Origin: Symmachiella dynata
Lineage (GTDB): Bacteria > Planctomycetota > Planctomycetia > Planctomycetales > Planctomycetaceae
Direction of reading: 5' to 3'
Length of the DNA stretch: 64,000 nt
Assembly: GCF_007747995.1 (NCBI RefSeq)
Contig: NZ_CP036276.1
Span: forward strand, 2,905,001-2,969,000
Shown: piece by piece, positions 9,348 to 18,714 of the stretch
How the letters are laid out: each line of letters opens with the position of its first letter
Position numbering within the stretch: the stretch's first letter is position 1
Program-made: the position numbers and the translations under genes
The notes under the pieces: generated by a model
The model's database searches: none
Told to the model about the DNA's origin: nothing
What the model saw: the letters and a program-made list of their open reading frames with translations, nothing else

Positions 9348-10670
9348 TTAAGCGGACCGGCAAACTGAGGTGGCCGGTTCTCCACAGGGGGTTTTTGCAG
9401 TTGCAGCCGGCGCGGCAATTGGATCGGCTCCGGTTGGATAAGGGGCGGCTGCGTTCTGTTCGTCGGCAACGACTTCGCCCTCTGGCTCGGTCGACAAGAA
9501 GTAAACCGCGCCAAATGCCAAGGTCATGATACCGGTTGCTGTGAACATTGTCGCGAAGCCAAACTCGTCGATGATCATTCCCAACACGGGGGCAGCGATG
9601 AAGATGCCCACTTCGGTGAATCCTAAAATCAACGTCGTCCCGGTGCCGCGATTGGCGAGCGGGAAACAACCCGAACCGACGGAGACGACCACTGGAAACA
9701 ACAGGGCGTGTCCCACACCGCAAACGGCGGCTGGCAACAAAAAATGCCATTCTTTACTGACGAGCAACAACAGCAACTGTCCGCTGCCCAAAGCGGCCAT
9801 GCCGATCAAGATCACGCGTCGCAACCCGATCAGTTCCATCCAGCGAGCGGCCAAGACACGGCAGGTGAATGCGCATCCGGCGTAGGCTAAGAAAAACGTG
9901 CCGATGCCTGCCAATCCCAAATGCGTGGCGTAGCGTGTGAGAAACACCGTGGGAATCGTCAACGCTGCTCCCAGCACCACAGCAATCAGTAGGATTTGAC
10001 CGGGCCAGTATTGAATCAACAACCGGTGTGCAGCGATGCTTTGCGCGGGTTGGCTATGGCGATCATTTTGAGTGAGGCGGTAGACAATCAAGAAATACGC
10101 AGTTGACAATGCGGCGGCTGTCCCAAACAAAGCGGAGAACTGCGGCCAACCGGAGGGCAGGGTGGTGAAGACCAGGTCTCCCAGCAAGGGGCCAATAATC
10201 ATGCCCACGAACCCGCTGCTTCCCAGGCTGGCAATGACTTCCGTCCGGCGGTGAGCGGGCACGATGCCTTGGACGTAAACAATCGAGCAGGAAAACATGC
10301 AAGCCATACTGACGGCGAACAAAATTCGCACGGGATAGATGGTCCAACTCAGTTGATCCGGAGCCAAAAACAACAAGCTACTGATCGCCAAGCATACCGA
10401 GGACGCCCGCCAAAGCAGCCGCGTGCCGTAATGGTCGATGGCTTGCCCGATTCCGAAGCGACAAATAACAGCCGCCAACATGCCGGCACCGACAATCGTT
10501 CCAGCGGTACCTTCATCGCCTCCTAAAAATGCGACAAACTCGGCAAATCGGAACGTCAGCGCATTGGCGGTCACCAACAACACATTGGAGACGTAACAGG
10601 TCCAGAATGTTCGATTGTAGATTGTAGGGGGAGGGTCGGGATGTAATTCAGCTGTCGTATCGGTGTTCAT
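9348..10670 (-). CDS. Major facilitator superfamily transporter
   Basis: About 440 aa. The ATG at 10670 (MNTDTTAELHPDPPP) is preferred to an upstream in-frame codon because the extra stretch reads as non-coding. The sequence is almost wholly hydrophobic with roughly twelve membrane segments. The loop between TM2 and TM3 carries the MFS signature region (RFGIGQAIDHYGTRLLWR), and the second half repeats the pattern (RVLAARWMELIGLRRVILIG). Later segments contain RGTGTTLILGFTEVGIF. Substrate is unknown. The C-terminal tail is rich in Ala, Pro and Thr. It is 245 bp downstream of pntB on the same strand, so not clearly in that operon. Confidence 0.8.
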   Translation of the reverse strand: MNTDTTAELHPDPPPTIYNRTFWTCYVSNVLLVTANALTFRFAEFVAFLGGDEGTAGTIVGAGMLAAVICRFGIGQAIDHYGTRLLWRASSVCLAISSLLFLAPDQLSWTIYPVRILFAVSMACMFSCSIVYVQGIVPAHRRTEVIASLGSSGFVGMIIGPLLGDLVFTTLPSGWPQFSALFGTAAALSTAYFLIVYRLTQNDRHSQPAQSIAAHRLLIQYWPGQILLIAVVLGAALTIPTVFLTRYATHLGLAGIGTFFLAYAGCAFTCRVLAARWMELIGLRRVILIGMAALGSGQLLLLLVSKEWHFLLPAAVCGVGHALLFPVVVSVGSGCFPLANRGTGTTLILGFTEVGIFIAAPVLGMIIDEFGFATMFTATGIMTLAFGAVYFLSTEPEGEVVADEQNAAAPYPTGADPIAAPAATAKTPCGEPATSVCRSA

Positions 10671-10914
10671 TTTTCGGGCGCGATCATCGCGCCGTAGGCT
10701 TTCCAGGCAAGAATTCGAGCGAAAATCAGCTGTGCGTACACAACGATCCAGGGCGCTCGGTAGGAAGGTGAGGGCCGTTATGTACCAGCCCTGACCAATC
10801 TTACGCATGACGACGGAACAAGAAAAGTGGAATCAGCTAAGTTTTTCGCTGCGCGCTCCGCGCGACGTGGCGGTTTTGCTCGAAAAAGCGGGAGAAATGG
10901 CAAAAACGCAAATA

Positions 10915-12312
10915 TCACCCCTCTTCAATCGCCGCAACGAGATCCTGGACCGCTTGTCGGCCATCTCCAAAGAGCATCAGCGTGTTTTCAGCGGCAAACA
11001 GCGGGTTGGGGATTCCGGCGAATCCGGGGCTGAGGCTACGTTTGATGACGACCACCGTGCGGGCCTTGTCGACATCAATGATGGGCATGCCCGCAATGGG
11101 CGAGCTGGGATCAGTGCGGGCCGATGGATTGACGACGTCATTGGCTCCGATCACGATCGCCATGTCGACCTGCGCCAGCGTGGGATTGATTTTCTGCATT
11201 TCCAGCATTTGGTCGTAGCGAATATTCGCTTCGGCCAACAGAACATTCATGTGGCCCGGCATACGTCCGGCAACGGGGTGGATGCCGAATTCGACGGTGA
11301 TCCCACGCGACTCCAGCAGATCGGAGAGGTCGCGGACAGCGTGCTGCGCTTGCGCGACCGCCATGCCATAGCCCGGCACGATGACCACCCGCCGCGCGGT
11401 ATCCAGCATCATCGCCACTTCGTCGGCGCTGGTCGATTTGGTGGTCGCATACAATCCCGCGTCATCTCGTGAAGCAGACCCTTCCGTTCCAAATGAGGTG
11501 AACAATACGCTCACCAGCGTGCGATTCATGGCGCGACACATAATCTGCGTCAAAATCAAACCCGACGCACCGACCAAGGCCCCGGTGATGATCAAGATAT
11601 TATTCTGCAGCACAAATCCCGTCGCAGCCGCAGCCAAGCCGGAGAGCGAATTCAACAACGCCACGACAACCGGCATATCGGCGCCCCCGATCCGCACTAC
11701 CAGCGAGACGCCCAGGATCGAAGCGACCAAGACCACCAGCCAGTAGGCCAAAACTGGTTGCGTCCCATTAATACACCAAGCGGCGGGAAGGAGTAACAGC
11801 AGGGCGAGCAAGGCATTCAGCCATTGCCCCAGGGGGAATTTCAGGCGGTCCAGAAAATCCAATTCGCTGAACTTGCCAATGGCGACCAGCGACCCCCAAA
11901 ACGTCACCGCGCCAATGATTCCTGAGGCGACCAACGCCACCAACGTTTGTGTGGCAACGACTTCTGACTCCGTGTCGCGGACAGCTTCGGCGCCGGCTAC
12001 GAATACCGAAGCGATTCCGCCGAAGCCGTTGAAGGTCGCCACCAATTGCGGGACGACCTTCATGTCGATCTTTACGGCTAAAATTCCGCCGATCACAGCA
12101 CCGATGGCAATGCCGGCAAAAATCAGTTTCGGGTCGACGATATCGCGATGCAGCAACGTCGCCACCACAGCGATCAGCATGCCCACGCCACCGAAATAGT
12201 TTCCCCGCACCGCAGTCCGCGGGTGTGTCAGCCCCTTGAGTCCCACGATAAAAAAGATCGCGGCAATCAAATATGCAAAATTAATAAAAGCATCCAGCGC
12301 TTCGTTCGACAC
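10915..12312 (-). CDS. pntB: NAD(P) transhydrogenase beta subunit
   Basis: 465 aa, typical for PntB. The N-terminal ~270 residues form multiple membrane segments that carry the proton channel. The C-terminal domain III binds NADP(H): IVPGYGMAVAQAQHAVRDL, GIHPVAGRMPGHMNVLLAEANI, VIGANDVVNPSARTDP and VVVIKRSLSPGFAGIPNPLF are all characteristic. With PntAA and PntAB it couples hydride transfer between NADH and NADP+ to proton flow across the inner membrane. The start lies 4 bp after the PntAB stop, so the three genes form one operon. Confidence 0.95.
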   Translation of the reverse strand: MSNEALDAFINFAYLIAAIFFIVGLKGLTHPRTAVRGNYFGGVGMLIAVVATLLHRDIVDPKLIFAGIAIGAVIGGILAVKIDMKVVPQLVATFNGFGGIASVFVAGAEAVRDTESEVVATQTLVALVASGIIGAVTFWGSLVAIGKFSELDFLDRLKFPLGQWLNALLALLLLLPAAWCINGTQPVLAYWLVVLVASILGVSLVVRIGGADMPVVVALLNSLSGLAAAATGFVLQNNILIITGALVGASGLILTQIMCRAMNRTLVSVLFTSFGTEGSASRDDAGLYATTKSTSADEVAMMLDTARRVVIVPGYGMAVAQAQHAVRDLSDLLESRGITVEFGIHPVAGRMPGHMNVLLAEANIRYDQMLEMQKINPTLAQVDMAIVIGANDVVNPSARTDPSSPIAGMPIIDVDKARTVVVIKRSLSPGFAGIPNPLFAAENTLMLFGDGRQAVQDLVAAIEEG

Positions 12313-12316
12313 GTTC

Positions 12317-12598
12317 TCAATCCTTTTTCCGGAACATGGCCAGCATACGGTGCGTTACAAAAAAACCACCCACAACATTCACGGTGGCCAGGATGACGGC
12401 TATGAATCCGAGCACCGTAGCGGTCGTCGATTTTTCGGATCCGGCAGCAATCACCGCTCCGGTGAGAATGATTCCCGAAATCGCATTCGAACCAGACATC
12501 AACGGGGTGTGCAATGTCGCGGGGATTTTGGTGATGACCTCAAATCCAACAAACGACGCTAACGCGAAAATCGTCAGGCCGATGACCAGTATTTCCAT
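12317..12598 (-). CDS. pntAB: NAD(P) transhydrogenase alpha subunit, membrane part
   Basis: 93 aa with three hydrophobic stretches: VIGLTIFALASFVGFEVI, a second with TPLMSGSNAISGIILTGA, and a third with VLGFIAVILATVNVVGGFFVTHRML. This matches the C-terminal membrane portion of PntA as a separate polypeptide, the split arrangement seen in many bacteria. TPLMSGSNAISG is the family hallmark. It sits between pntAA (14 bp gap) and pntB (4 bp gap) in the same direction. Confidence 0.93.
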   Translation of the reverse strand: MEILVIGLTIFALASFVGFEVITKIPATLHTPLMSGSNAISGIILTGAVIAAGSEKSTTATVLGFIAVILATVNVVGGFFVTHRMLAMFRKKD

Positions 12599-12612
12599 GT
12601 GTGATTCTCTCC

Positions 12613-13806
12613 CTATTTGGATTCCAGGGGCGCAAGGCCAAGTCGTTCCCGCATGCGGGGGTGGATGACTTGGCCATCGCGACAGACGAGTGTCTCTCGA
12701 ATCACTTCGTCTTCGAGATTGATTTCTAATTGGCCCTCCTCATTGAGAAGCGCCTGCAAAAAACTGGCGACGTTGTTGGCAAACATTTGACTCGCATGAT
12801 ACGGAATCAAGGACGGCAAATTTGTTTCGCCAATAATCGTGACTCCTCCATGCGTGGTTGTTTCTCCCGGTTTCGTCAGAGCGCAGTTACCACCCCGTTC
12901 AGCAGCGAGGTCCACGATGACTGAACCGGCCGCCATGGCTTCGACCATTTCGGGAGTAATCAGTACCGGAGCTTTGGCGCCGGGAACCACTGCCGTGGAA
13001 ATCACGACATCACTTTCCGCAACGACGCGGTGCATGAGCTCTTGCTGTTTACGATAGAATTCTTCGTCTTTCTCGCGTGCGTAGCCTCCAGACTCGGCTG
13101 CTTCGCCCGACTCCAACGGCAATTCGACGAATTGAGCGCCGAGGCTTTCCACTTCTTCTCGGACAGCGGGGCGTAGGTCGTAGCCACTGACAACGGCCCC
13201 TAAGCGGCGCGTCGTGGCGATTGCCTGAAGTCCTGCGACTCCCGCACCAATGACCAGCACGCGCGCCGGTGTGATCGTTCCGGCAGCCGTCATCATCATC
13301 GGAAACATCCGGGGCAGCGCCGCCGCAGCCAACAACCCAGCTTTGTAGCCGGCGATCGTCGCCATCGAGGAGAGGATGTCCATCGACTGCGCGCGGGTGA
13401 TGCGCGGCAAGAATTCCAAAGCGAAGCAGCTCACGCCTCGTTCAGCCAAACGGGCAATCGATTTCGGATCAGAGAGCGGATCGTAAGCACCGATCAGGAC
13501 CTGACCGGGGCGCAGGAGCTCCAAATCTGCATCGAGGAACTGCGGATTTCCTCCACCACCGCGCACCTGCAGGAGCACATCAGCCGCGGCAAACACGGCG
13601 GCGCGATCTTGTTCGACGGATGCATCTTGAGCGGCGTATTGCTCATCCGGATATCCGGCCGCCTGACCGGCACCCGCTTCGACAACGGTTTGCAATCCTG
13701 ACTTGGCAAACGTCTTGACCGCCGCAGGCACAATAGCGACACGCTGTTCACCAGGGAAACTTTCTCGCACAGCTCCAACGGTTAGACCTGAACCTTGTGC
13801 TAACAT
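12613..13806 (-). CDS. pntAA: NAD(P) transhydrogenase alpha subunit, soluble part
   Basis: 397 aa from ATG 13806 (MLAQGSGLTVGAVRESFPGEQRVA). A TTG seven codons upstream is in frame, but GAGAGGA precedes the ATG at fair spacing. It has the AlaDH/PNT N-terminal domain (RESFPGEQRVAIVPAAVKTF) and the NAD-binding domain (VLVIGAGVAGLQAIATTRRLGA; VISTAVVPGAKAPVLIT). It supplies the NAD(H)-binding domain I of the proton-pumping transhydrogenase. It heads the pntAA-pntAB-pntB operon, divergent from guaA. Confidence 0.95.
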   Translation of the reverse strand: MLAQGSGLTVGAVRESFPGEQRVAIVPAAVKTFAKSGLQTVVEAGAGQAAGYPDEQYAAQDASVEQDRAAVFAAADVLLQVRGGGGNPQFLDADLELLRPGQVLIGAYDPLSDPKSIARLAERGVSCFALEFLPRITRAQSMDILSSMATIAGYKAGLLAAAALPRMFPMMMTAAGTITPARVLVIGAGVAGLQAIATTRRLGAVVSGYDLRPAVREEVESLGAQFVELPLESGEAAESGGYAREKDEEFYRKQQELMHRVVAESDVVISTAVVPGAKAPVLITPEMVEAMAAGSVIVDLAAERGGNCALTKPGETTTHGGVTIIGETNLPSLIPYHASQMFANNVASFLQALLNEEGQLEINLEDEVIRETLVCRDGQVIHPRMRERLGLAPLESK

Positions 13807-14173
13807 GATCTGAAGGTGTCCTCTCAATCGCAGCAGAGCGTCGTGGCATCCATTTGCCGTATGCTAACGTCGAGAGGCAGCCAGGGAAACCTTATCGGTT
13901 GGGCGCACAAAGAGCGTTCCCCATTCGGGCGGCGGCTTTTTGTGCTCTCCCCCCTCCTAAGTGTCCCAGAGTTCCTGGGCCATCAATGAAACCTGGACCG
14001 TCATTGAAAAAAGAGCCCAAAAGGCACAATACGACCGCCTGAGTTCGTGAAAACCGCTCGGCGGACCTTCTTCGGCGCATGACCAATTGATTTCCGACTC
14101 ATCACCTGCAAAAATGTGGGGTTTTCCCCTTTTCGCTCTCACCGGCATTGCCAAGGATTTAGCGGGACACAGG
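13807..14173. other. Divergent intergenic region between pntAA and guaA
   Basis: About 370 bp that should hold promoters for both directions. I see no clear hexamer pair, riboswitch or small gene. Open frames on either strand read as out-of-frame noise. Confidence 0.35.
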
Positions 14174-15766
<1,593 letters not shown>

Positions 15767-15800
15767 TCAGAGTGGCCGGTGGCGAGTGGCCGGTGACCAG

Positions 15801-15826
15801 TCCCAAACCGACGGCTTCGCCGTCGT
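15801..15826. repeat. Dispersed palindromic repeat, copy 1
   Basis: Core GACGGCTTCGCCGTC preceded by TCCCAAACC. The same unit recurs at 37594-37619, in inverted orientation with one change at 37685-37710, and at 41197-41222. It can fold into a short GC-rich hairpin. It lies between guaA and the next gene, just after a second degenerate repeat (GTGGCCGGTG-type units, 15770-15797). Confidence 0.8.
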
Positions 15827-15871
15827 AAGCAGCGCCGCCTGAAAATAGCAGCGGCAATTTTGTAATCTGCC

Positions 15872-16465
15872 ATGGAATATTTGTTAGACGAATTACTCTC
15901 CGGAACGCGCGAGGTCGTTTGGTCGTCGACCGATGATCAATTTGTGGTGGACATCCACGAGCGGCCCGCTGGTTTGTTGTGCGGGGCGTTCAATCCGCTG
16001 CATGACGGTCATCGCGAATTGCGGAACGTGTCGCAGCAATTGTTGAGAGACGCCGTCGGTTACGAGATATCCATTCACAACGTGGAGAAATCGTCTCTAC
16101 CCCAGGAAGAGATACTCGCCCGCAGCCGGCAGTTCGAAAAGGCTGTCCTAGCAATTACGGCAGCCCCCACGTTTGTGCAAAAAGCATCCTTGCTGCCCGA
16201 AACCACGTTCGTCGTCGGCATCGACACAGCTGTGCGAATTATCGATCCTCGGTTTTATGAGGCGAGCACAACCCAGATGCACAACGCTCTGTCGACGATC
16301 CGCGACCAGGGCTGTCAATTTCTGGTCGCGGGCCGCATCGTCGGCGACAAATTCGCCACGCTCAGCGATATCGAGCTACCGACAGCATTTGCAGATTTGT
16401 TCGCGGAGATCGCCGAAACCGATTTTCGCAGTGATCTTTCTTCGACCGGCCTGCGGAAAAATTGA
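15872..16465 (+). CDS. Cytidylyltransferase-like (nucleotidyltransferase fold) protein
   Basis: 197 aa. It has the nucleotide-binding HxGH-type motif in LCGAFNPLHDGHREL and, at the C-terminus, an SSTGLRK motif equivalent to the ISSTxxR signature of this superfamily. Both are seen in NadD, CoaD and related adenylyl- and cytidylyltransferases. About 40 residues precede the first motif, unlike NadD, which starts right at it. The substrate is unknown; it also resembles stand-alone proteins whose relatives can be fused to CinA-like domains. It lies downstream of guaA in the same direction, separated by repeats. Confidence 0.65.
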   Translation: MEYLLDELLSGTREVVWSSTDDQFVVDIHERPAGLLCGAFNPLHDGHRELRNVSQQLLRDAVGYEISIHNVEKSSLPQEEILARSRQFEKAVLAITAAPTFVQKASLLPETTFVVGIDTAVRIIDPRFYEASTTQMHNALSTIRDQGCQFLVAGRIVGDKFATLSDIELPTAFADLFAEIAETDFRSDLSSTGLRKN

Positions 16466-16690
16466 CGGGAACCCGTTGCCCGACTGTTGTGTCTCAGCAT
16501 GGGACCTACGGACAACCGGTTTTTCGGATAAAAGGAGATGGTTGACCGCTAAAGGCTGAGCCTGGAATTCTAGGGATTAAGAATTGGTCCCGTAGTGTTG
16601 AAGCGTCCGTCTCAAGTCGATAATATCCACACTCTTCCGACCAGACGGTGCCCCAGTGCACCCGCGATTTGGTCGGGAAAATCTAATTTT

Positions 16691-16764
16691 GGCGGTGTAG
16701 CTCAGTTGGTTAGAGCAGCGGAATCATAATCCGCGTGTCGGGGGTTCGAGTCCCTCCACCGCTA
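16691..16764 (+). tRNA. tRNA with CAU anticodon (probably elongator tRNA-Met)
   Basis: A full cloverleaf is visible. The acceptor stem GGCGGTG pairs with CACCGCT (first pair G-U) with discriminator A at 16764. The D arm contains GCTCAGTTGGTTAGAGC. The anticodon stem is GCGGA/TCCGC with loop ATCATAA, giving anticodon CAU. The T arm is GGGGGTTCGAGTCCCTC. CCA is not encoded. The pattern fits elongator Met; a lysidine-modified tRNA-Ile cannot be excluded by eye. Confidence 0.92.
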
Positions 16765-16801
16765 TTTTTTTGCACTGTCCAATTCAACTGTTCGGTCATT
16801 G

Positions 16802-16840
16802 CGCCTCAGTTGGCAATTATTGCCACTGGGGCGTTTTTTT
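16802..16840 (+). terminator. Rho-independent terminator after the tRNA
   Basis: The hairpin CGCCTCAG...CTGGGGCG extends inward through TGGCAA/TTGCCA with a TTA loop and is followed by seven T residues at 16834-16840. It begins 38 bp after the tRNA and would end its transcript. Confidence 0.85.
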
Positions 16841-17304
16841 GTGCGCTGGGTGCGGGGGTGGGGGATACAAACAGCTGTGTTGGGGGGTTGAGTTTGCTCT
16901 TGGAATTGAATGTCCGCTGTTGTGCGCAGCAAGTTTGCGAACTTTGATGCGGCGGAGGCTGTCTCAAATAGATTGTTGGTTTTTTCGTTGGGGCGTCTGT
17001 TTGTGTCCATCAACGATTTTGAGACAAGTCAATTGAGCACAATACGATGCGGCTTGATGGGTGTTTCAGCGGGTCGGAACTGAAATTCTTTTCAATTCTT
17101 GCACGGGACGGACGTTTGGCGTCTTGTCTGGTCCTGCATATGAGGATAAGATACGTGCAAATAGATGTTGTGTCAATTGTTAGCTAGCTTACTAAGTGCC
17201 TGGGCCAGTATCCATGGCTGTCGTCTCAGCAGGCCACCGGTATCGAGGGCTGGGGCGAATTGTGACTCTGTAGGTCGTTTTTCAATCACGAGGACAGTAG
17301 TACA
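16841..17304. other. Intergenic region upstream of the RND operon
   Basis: About 460 bp without a gene. An imperfect inverted repeat TTAGCTAGCTTACTAA at 17180-17195 (12 of 16 positions symmetric) lies about 110 bp before the efflux adaptor and could be a repressor site, but no regulator gene is adjacent. Confidence 0.35.
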
Positions 17305-18714
17305 TTGAAAATCCAAACTCAATGCCCGTCAATCCAATTTGTCGGACTTTTGGCCCTCTGCGCAGTGGCTGTGGGGTGCAATCAGGGAGGGGCGGAGCCT
17401 CAGCAACGCCCTATACCGACGATGACTGTCGCTCAGCCCGTACGCAAACAGATAGTCGAGTGGGACGCCTATATGGGACGCCTCGAAGCGGTCGACTTCG
17501 TTGAGGTTCGCGCTCGTGTCAGCGGCTATCTGGAGACGATTCACTTTGATGAAGGGCAAGTCGTTAACGAAGGCGATTTGCTGTTTGTCATTGACCCACG
17601 TCCTTATCAGGCGGAGTTGAATCGAGCTTTGGCTGCTTTGCGTCAGGCGGAATCGGGATTGCAACAGTCGCGGGCTCAATTGACGGTCGCGAAGGCATTG
17701 AAGCTGCAAGCCGACGCGCGGCTGCAACTGGCCCTTGCCCGTGTTCAGCGGACGCGACAATTGAAATCGCAAAATGCGATTACACAAGCTGACCTGGACC
17801 AGGATGAGTCGGCGTATCTTGAGGCAGAAGCGGATGTGGAAGGGGCCAAGGCGGGGATTACTTCTGCGGAAGCTGCGATCGCGACCGAAATGGCAACTGT
17901 CGAGTCGGTGAAGGCGGAAGTTGAGACAGCGGAATTGAATCTCGAATACACGCGAATTCGCGCACCGGTCAGCGGACGGATCAGCCATGAGAATGTCACA
18001 GAAGGTAATCTTGTCAGCGGGGGGACCGCGACGTCGACTTTGTTGACGACCATTGCTTCGGTCGATCCGATCTATTGCACCTTCGATGCCAACGAGCAAG
18101 AAGTGTTGAAGTATGTCCGGTTGGATCAGGCGGGGACGCGTGCAAGTTCCCGCGAGGCCAAGAATCCGGTGTATCTGGGGCTGGTCGACGAAACCGCTTT
18201 TCCGCATCTCGGGCATATGGACTTTGTTGATAATCGTTTCGATACGAATTCAGCGACCATGCGGGCACGGTGCGTCTTTCCCAATGACGATTTCGTTTTA
18301 GTGCCGGGAATGTTCGCGCGGATTCGTATTCCCGGCAGTGCATCGTACGAAGCTGTGCTCATTCCAGATTCGGCGATTGGTACCGATCAGGCCTCGCAAT
18401 TTGTTTATGTCGTCATCGATGGCGTGATTGAGCGACGGGGGGTCAAGCTGGGCCCGATTGTCGATGGGCTGCGTGTTGTCCGCGAGGGGCTCAGTGGAGG
18501 CGAGTCGCTCGTGATCGAAGGTTTGCTGCAAGCTCGGCCGGAAATGGCAGTCAAAACCAAAGCGGGGGAAATCAAGGTTATTGAGGATGGATTGCCGGAC
18601 CAATATGAGCCGCTTCCCCCGGAGCAGTGGATTTCCCCCTCGCCAGACCCCTTGCCGGCGTCTGAGGTTTCGCGCCTCAATCGGCAAGCGGACCAAGGAG
18701 GCAACTCGCAGTGA
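17305..18714 (+). CDS. RND efflux periplasmic adaptor (AcrA/MexA type lipoprotein)
   Basis: 469 aa from TTG 17305, with GAGG upstream. The N-terminus is a lipoprotein signal ending LLALCAVAVGC, so it should be anchored by lipidated Cys. The lipoyl-like domain shows VRARVSGYLETIHFDEGQVVNEGDLLFVIDPRPY. A long helical hairpin follows (residues ~95-200, RALAALRQAESGLQQSRAQL and further Ala/Glu/Gln-rich helix), then the second lipoyl half TRIRAPVSGRISHENVTEGN and the beta-barrel. It links the inner-membrane pump to an outer-membrane channel. It overlaps the pump gene by 4 bp. No outer-membrane factor is adjacent. Confidence 0.92.
   Translation: MKIQTQCPSIQFVGLLALCAVAVGCNQGGAEPQQRPIPTMTVAQPVRKQIVEWDAYMGRLEAVDFVEVRARVSGYLETIHFDEGQVVNEGDLLFVIDPRPYQAELNRALAALRQAESGLQQSRAQLTVAKALKLQADARLQLALARVQRTRQLKSQNAITQADLDQDESAYLEAEADVEGAKAGITSAEAAIATEMATVESVKAEVETAELNLEYTRIRAPVSGRISHENVTEGNLVSGGTATSTLLTTIASVDPIYCTFDANEQEVLKYVRLDQAGTRASSREAKNPVYLGLVDETAFPHLGHMDFVDNRFDTNSATMRARCVFPNDDFVLVPGMFARIRIPGSASYEAVLIPDSAIGTDQASQFVYVVIDGVIERRGVKLGPIVDGLRVVREGLSGGESLVIEGLLQARPEMAVKTKAGEIKVIEDGLPDQYEPLPPEQWISPSPDPLPASEVSRLNRQADQGGNSQ

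Noticed and set aside
16735-16947. Protein frame overlapping the tRNA
   Set aside because: It runs through the tRNA 3' half and the terminator; no protein character.
17329-18216. 295-codon minus-strand frame opposite the efflux adaptor
   Set aside because: It mirrors the coding bias of the real gene and shows no domain or start signal.
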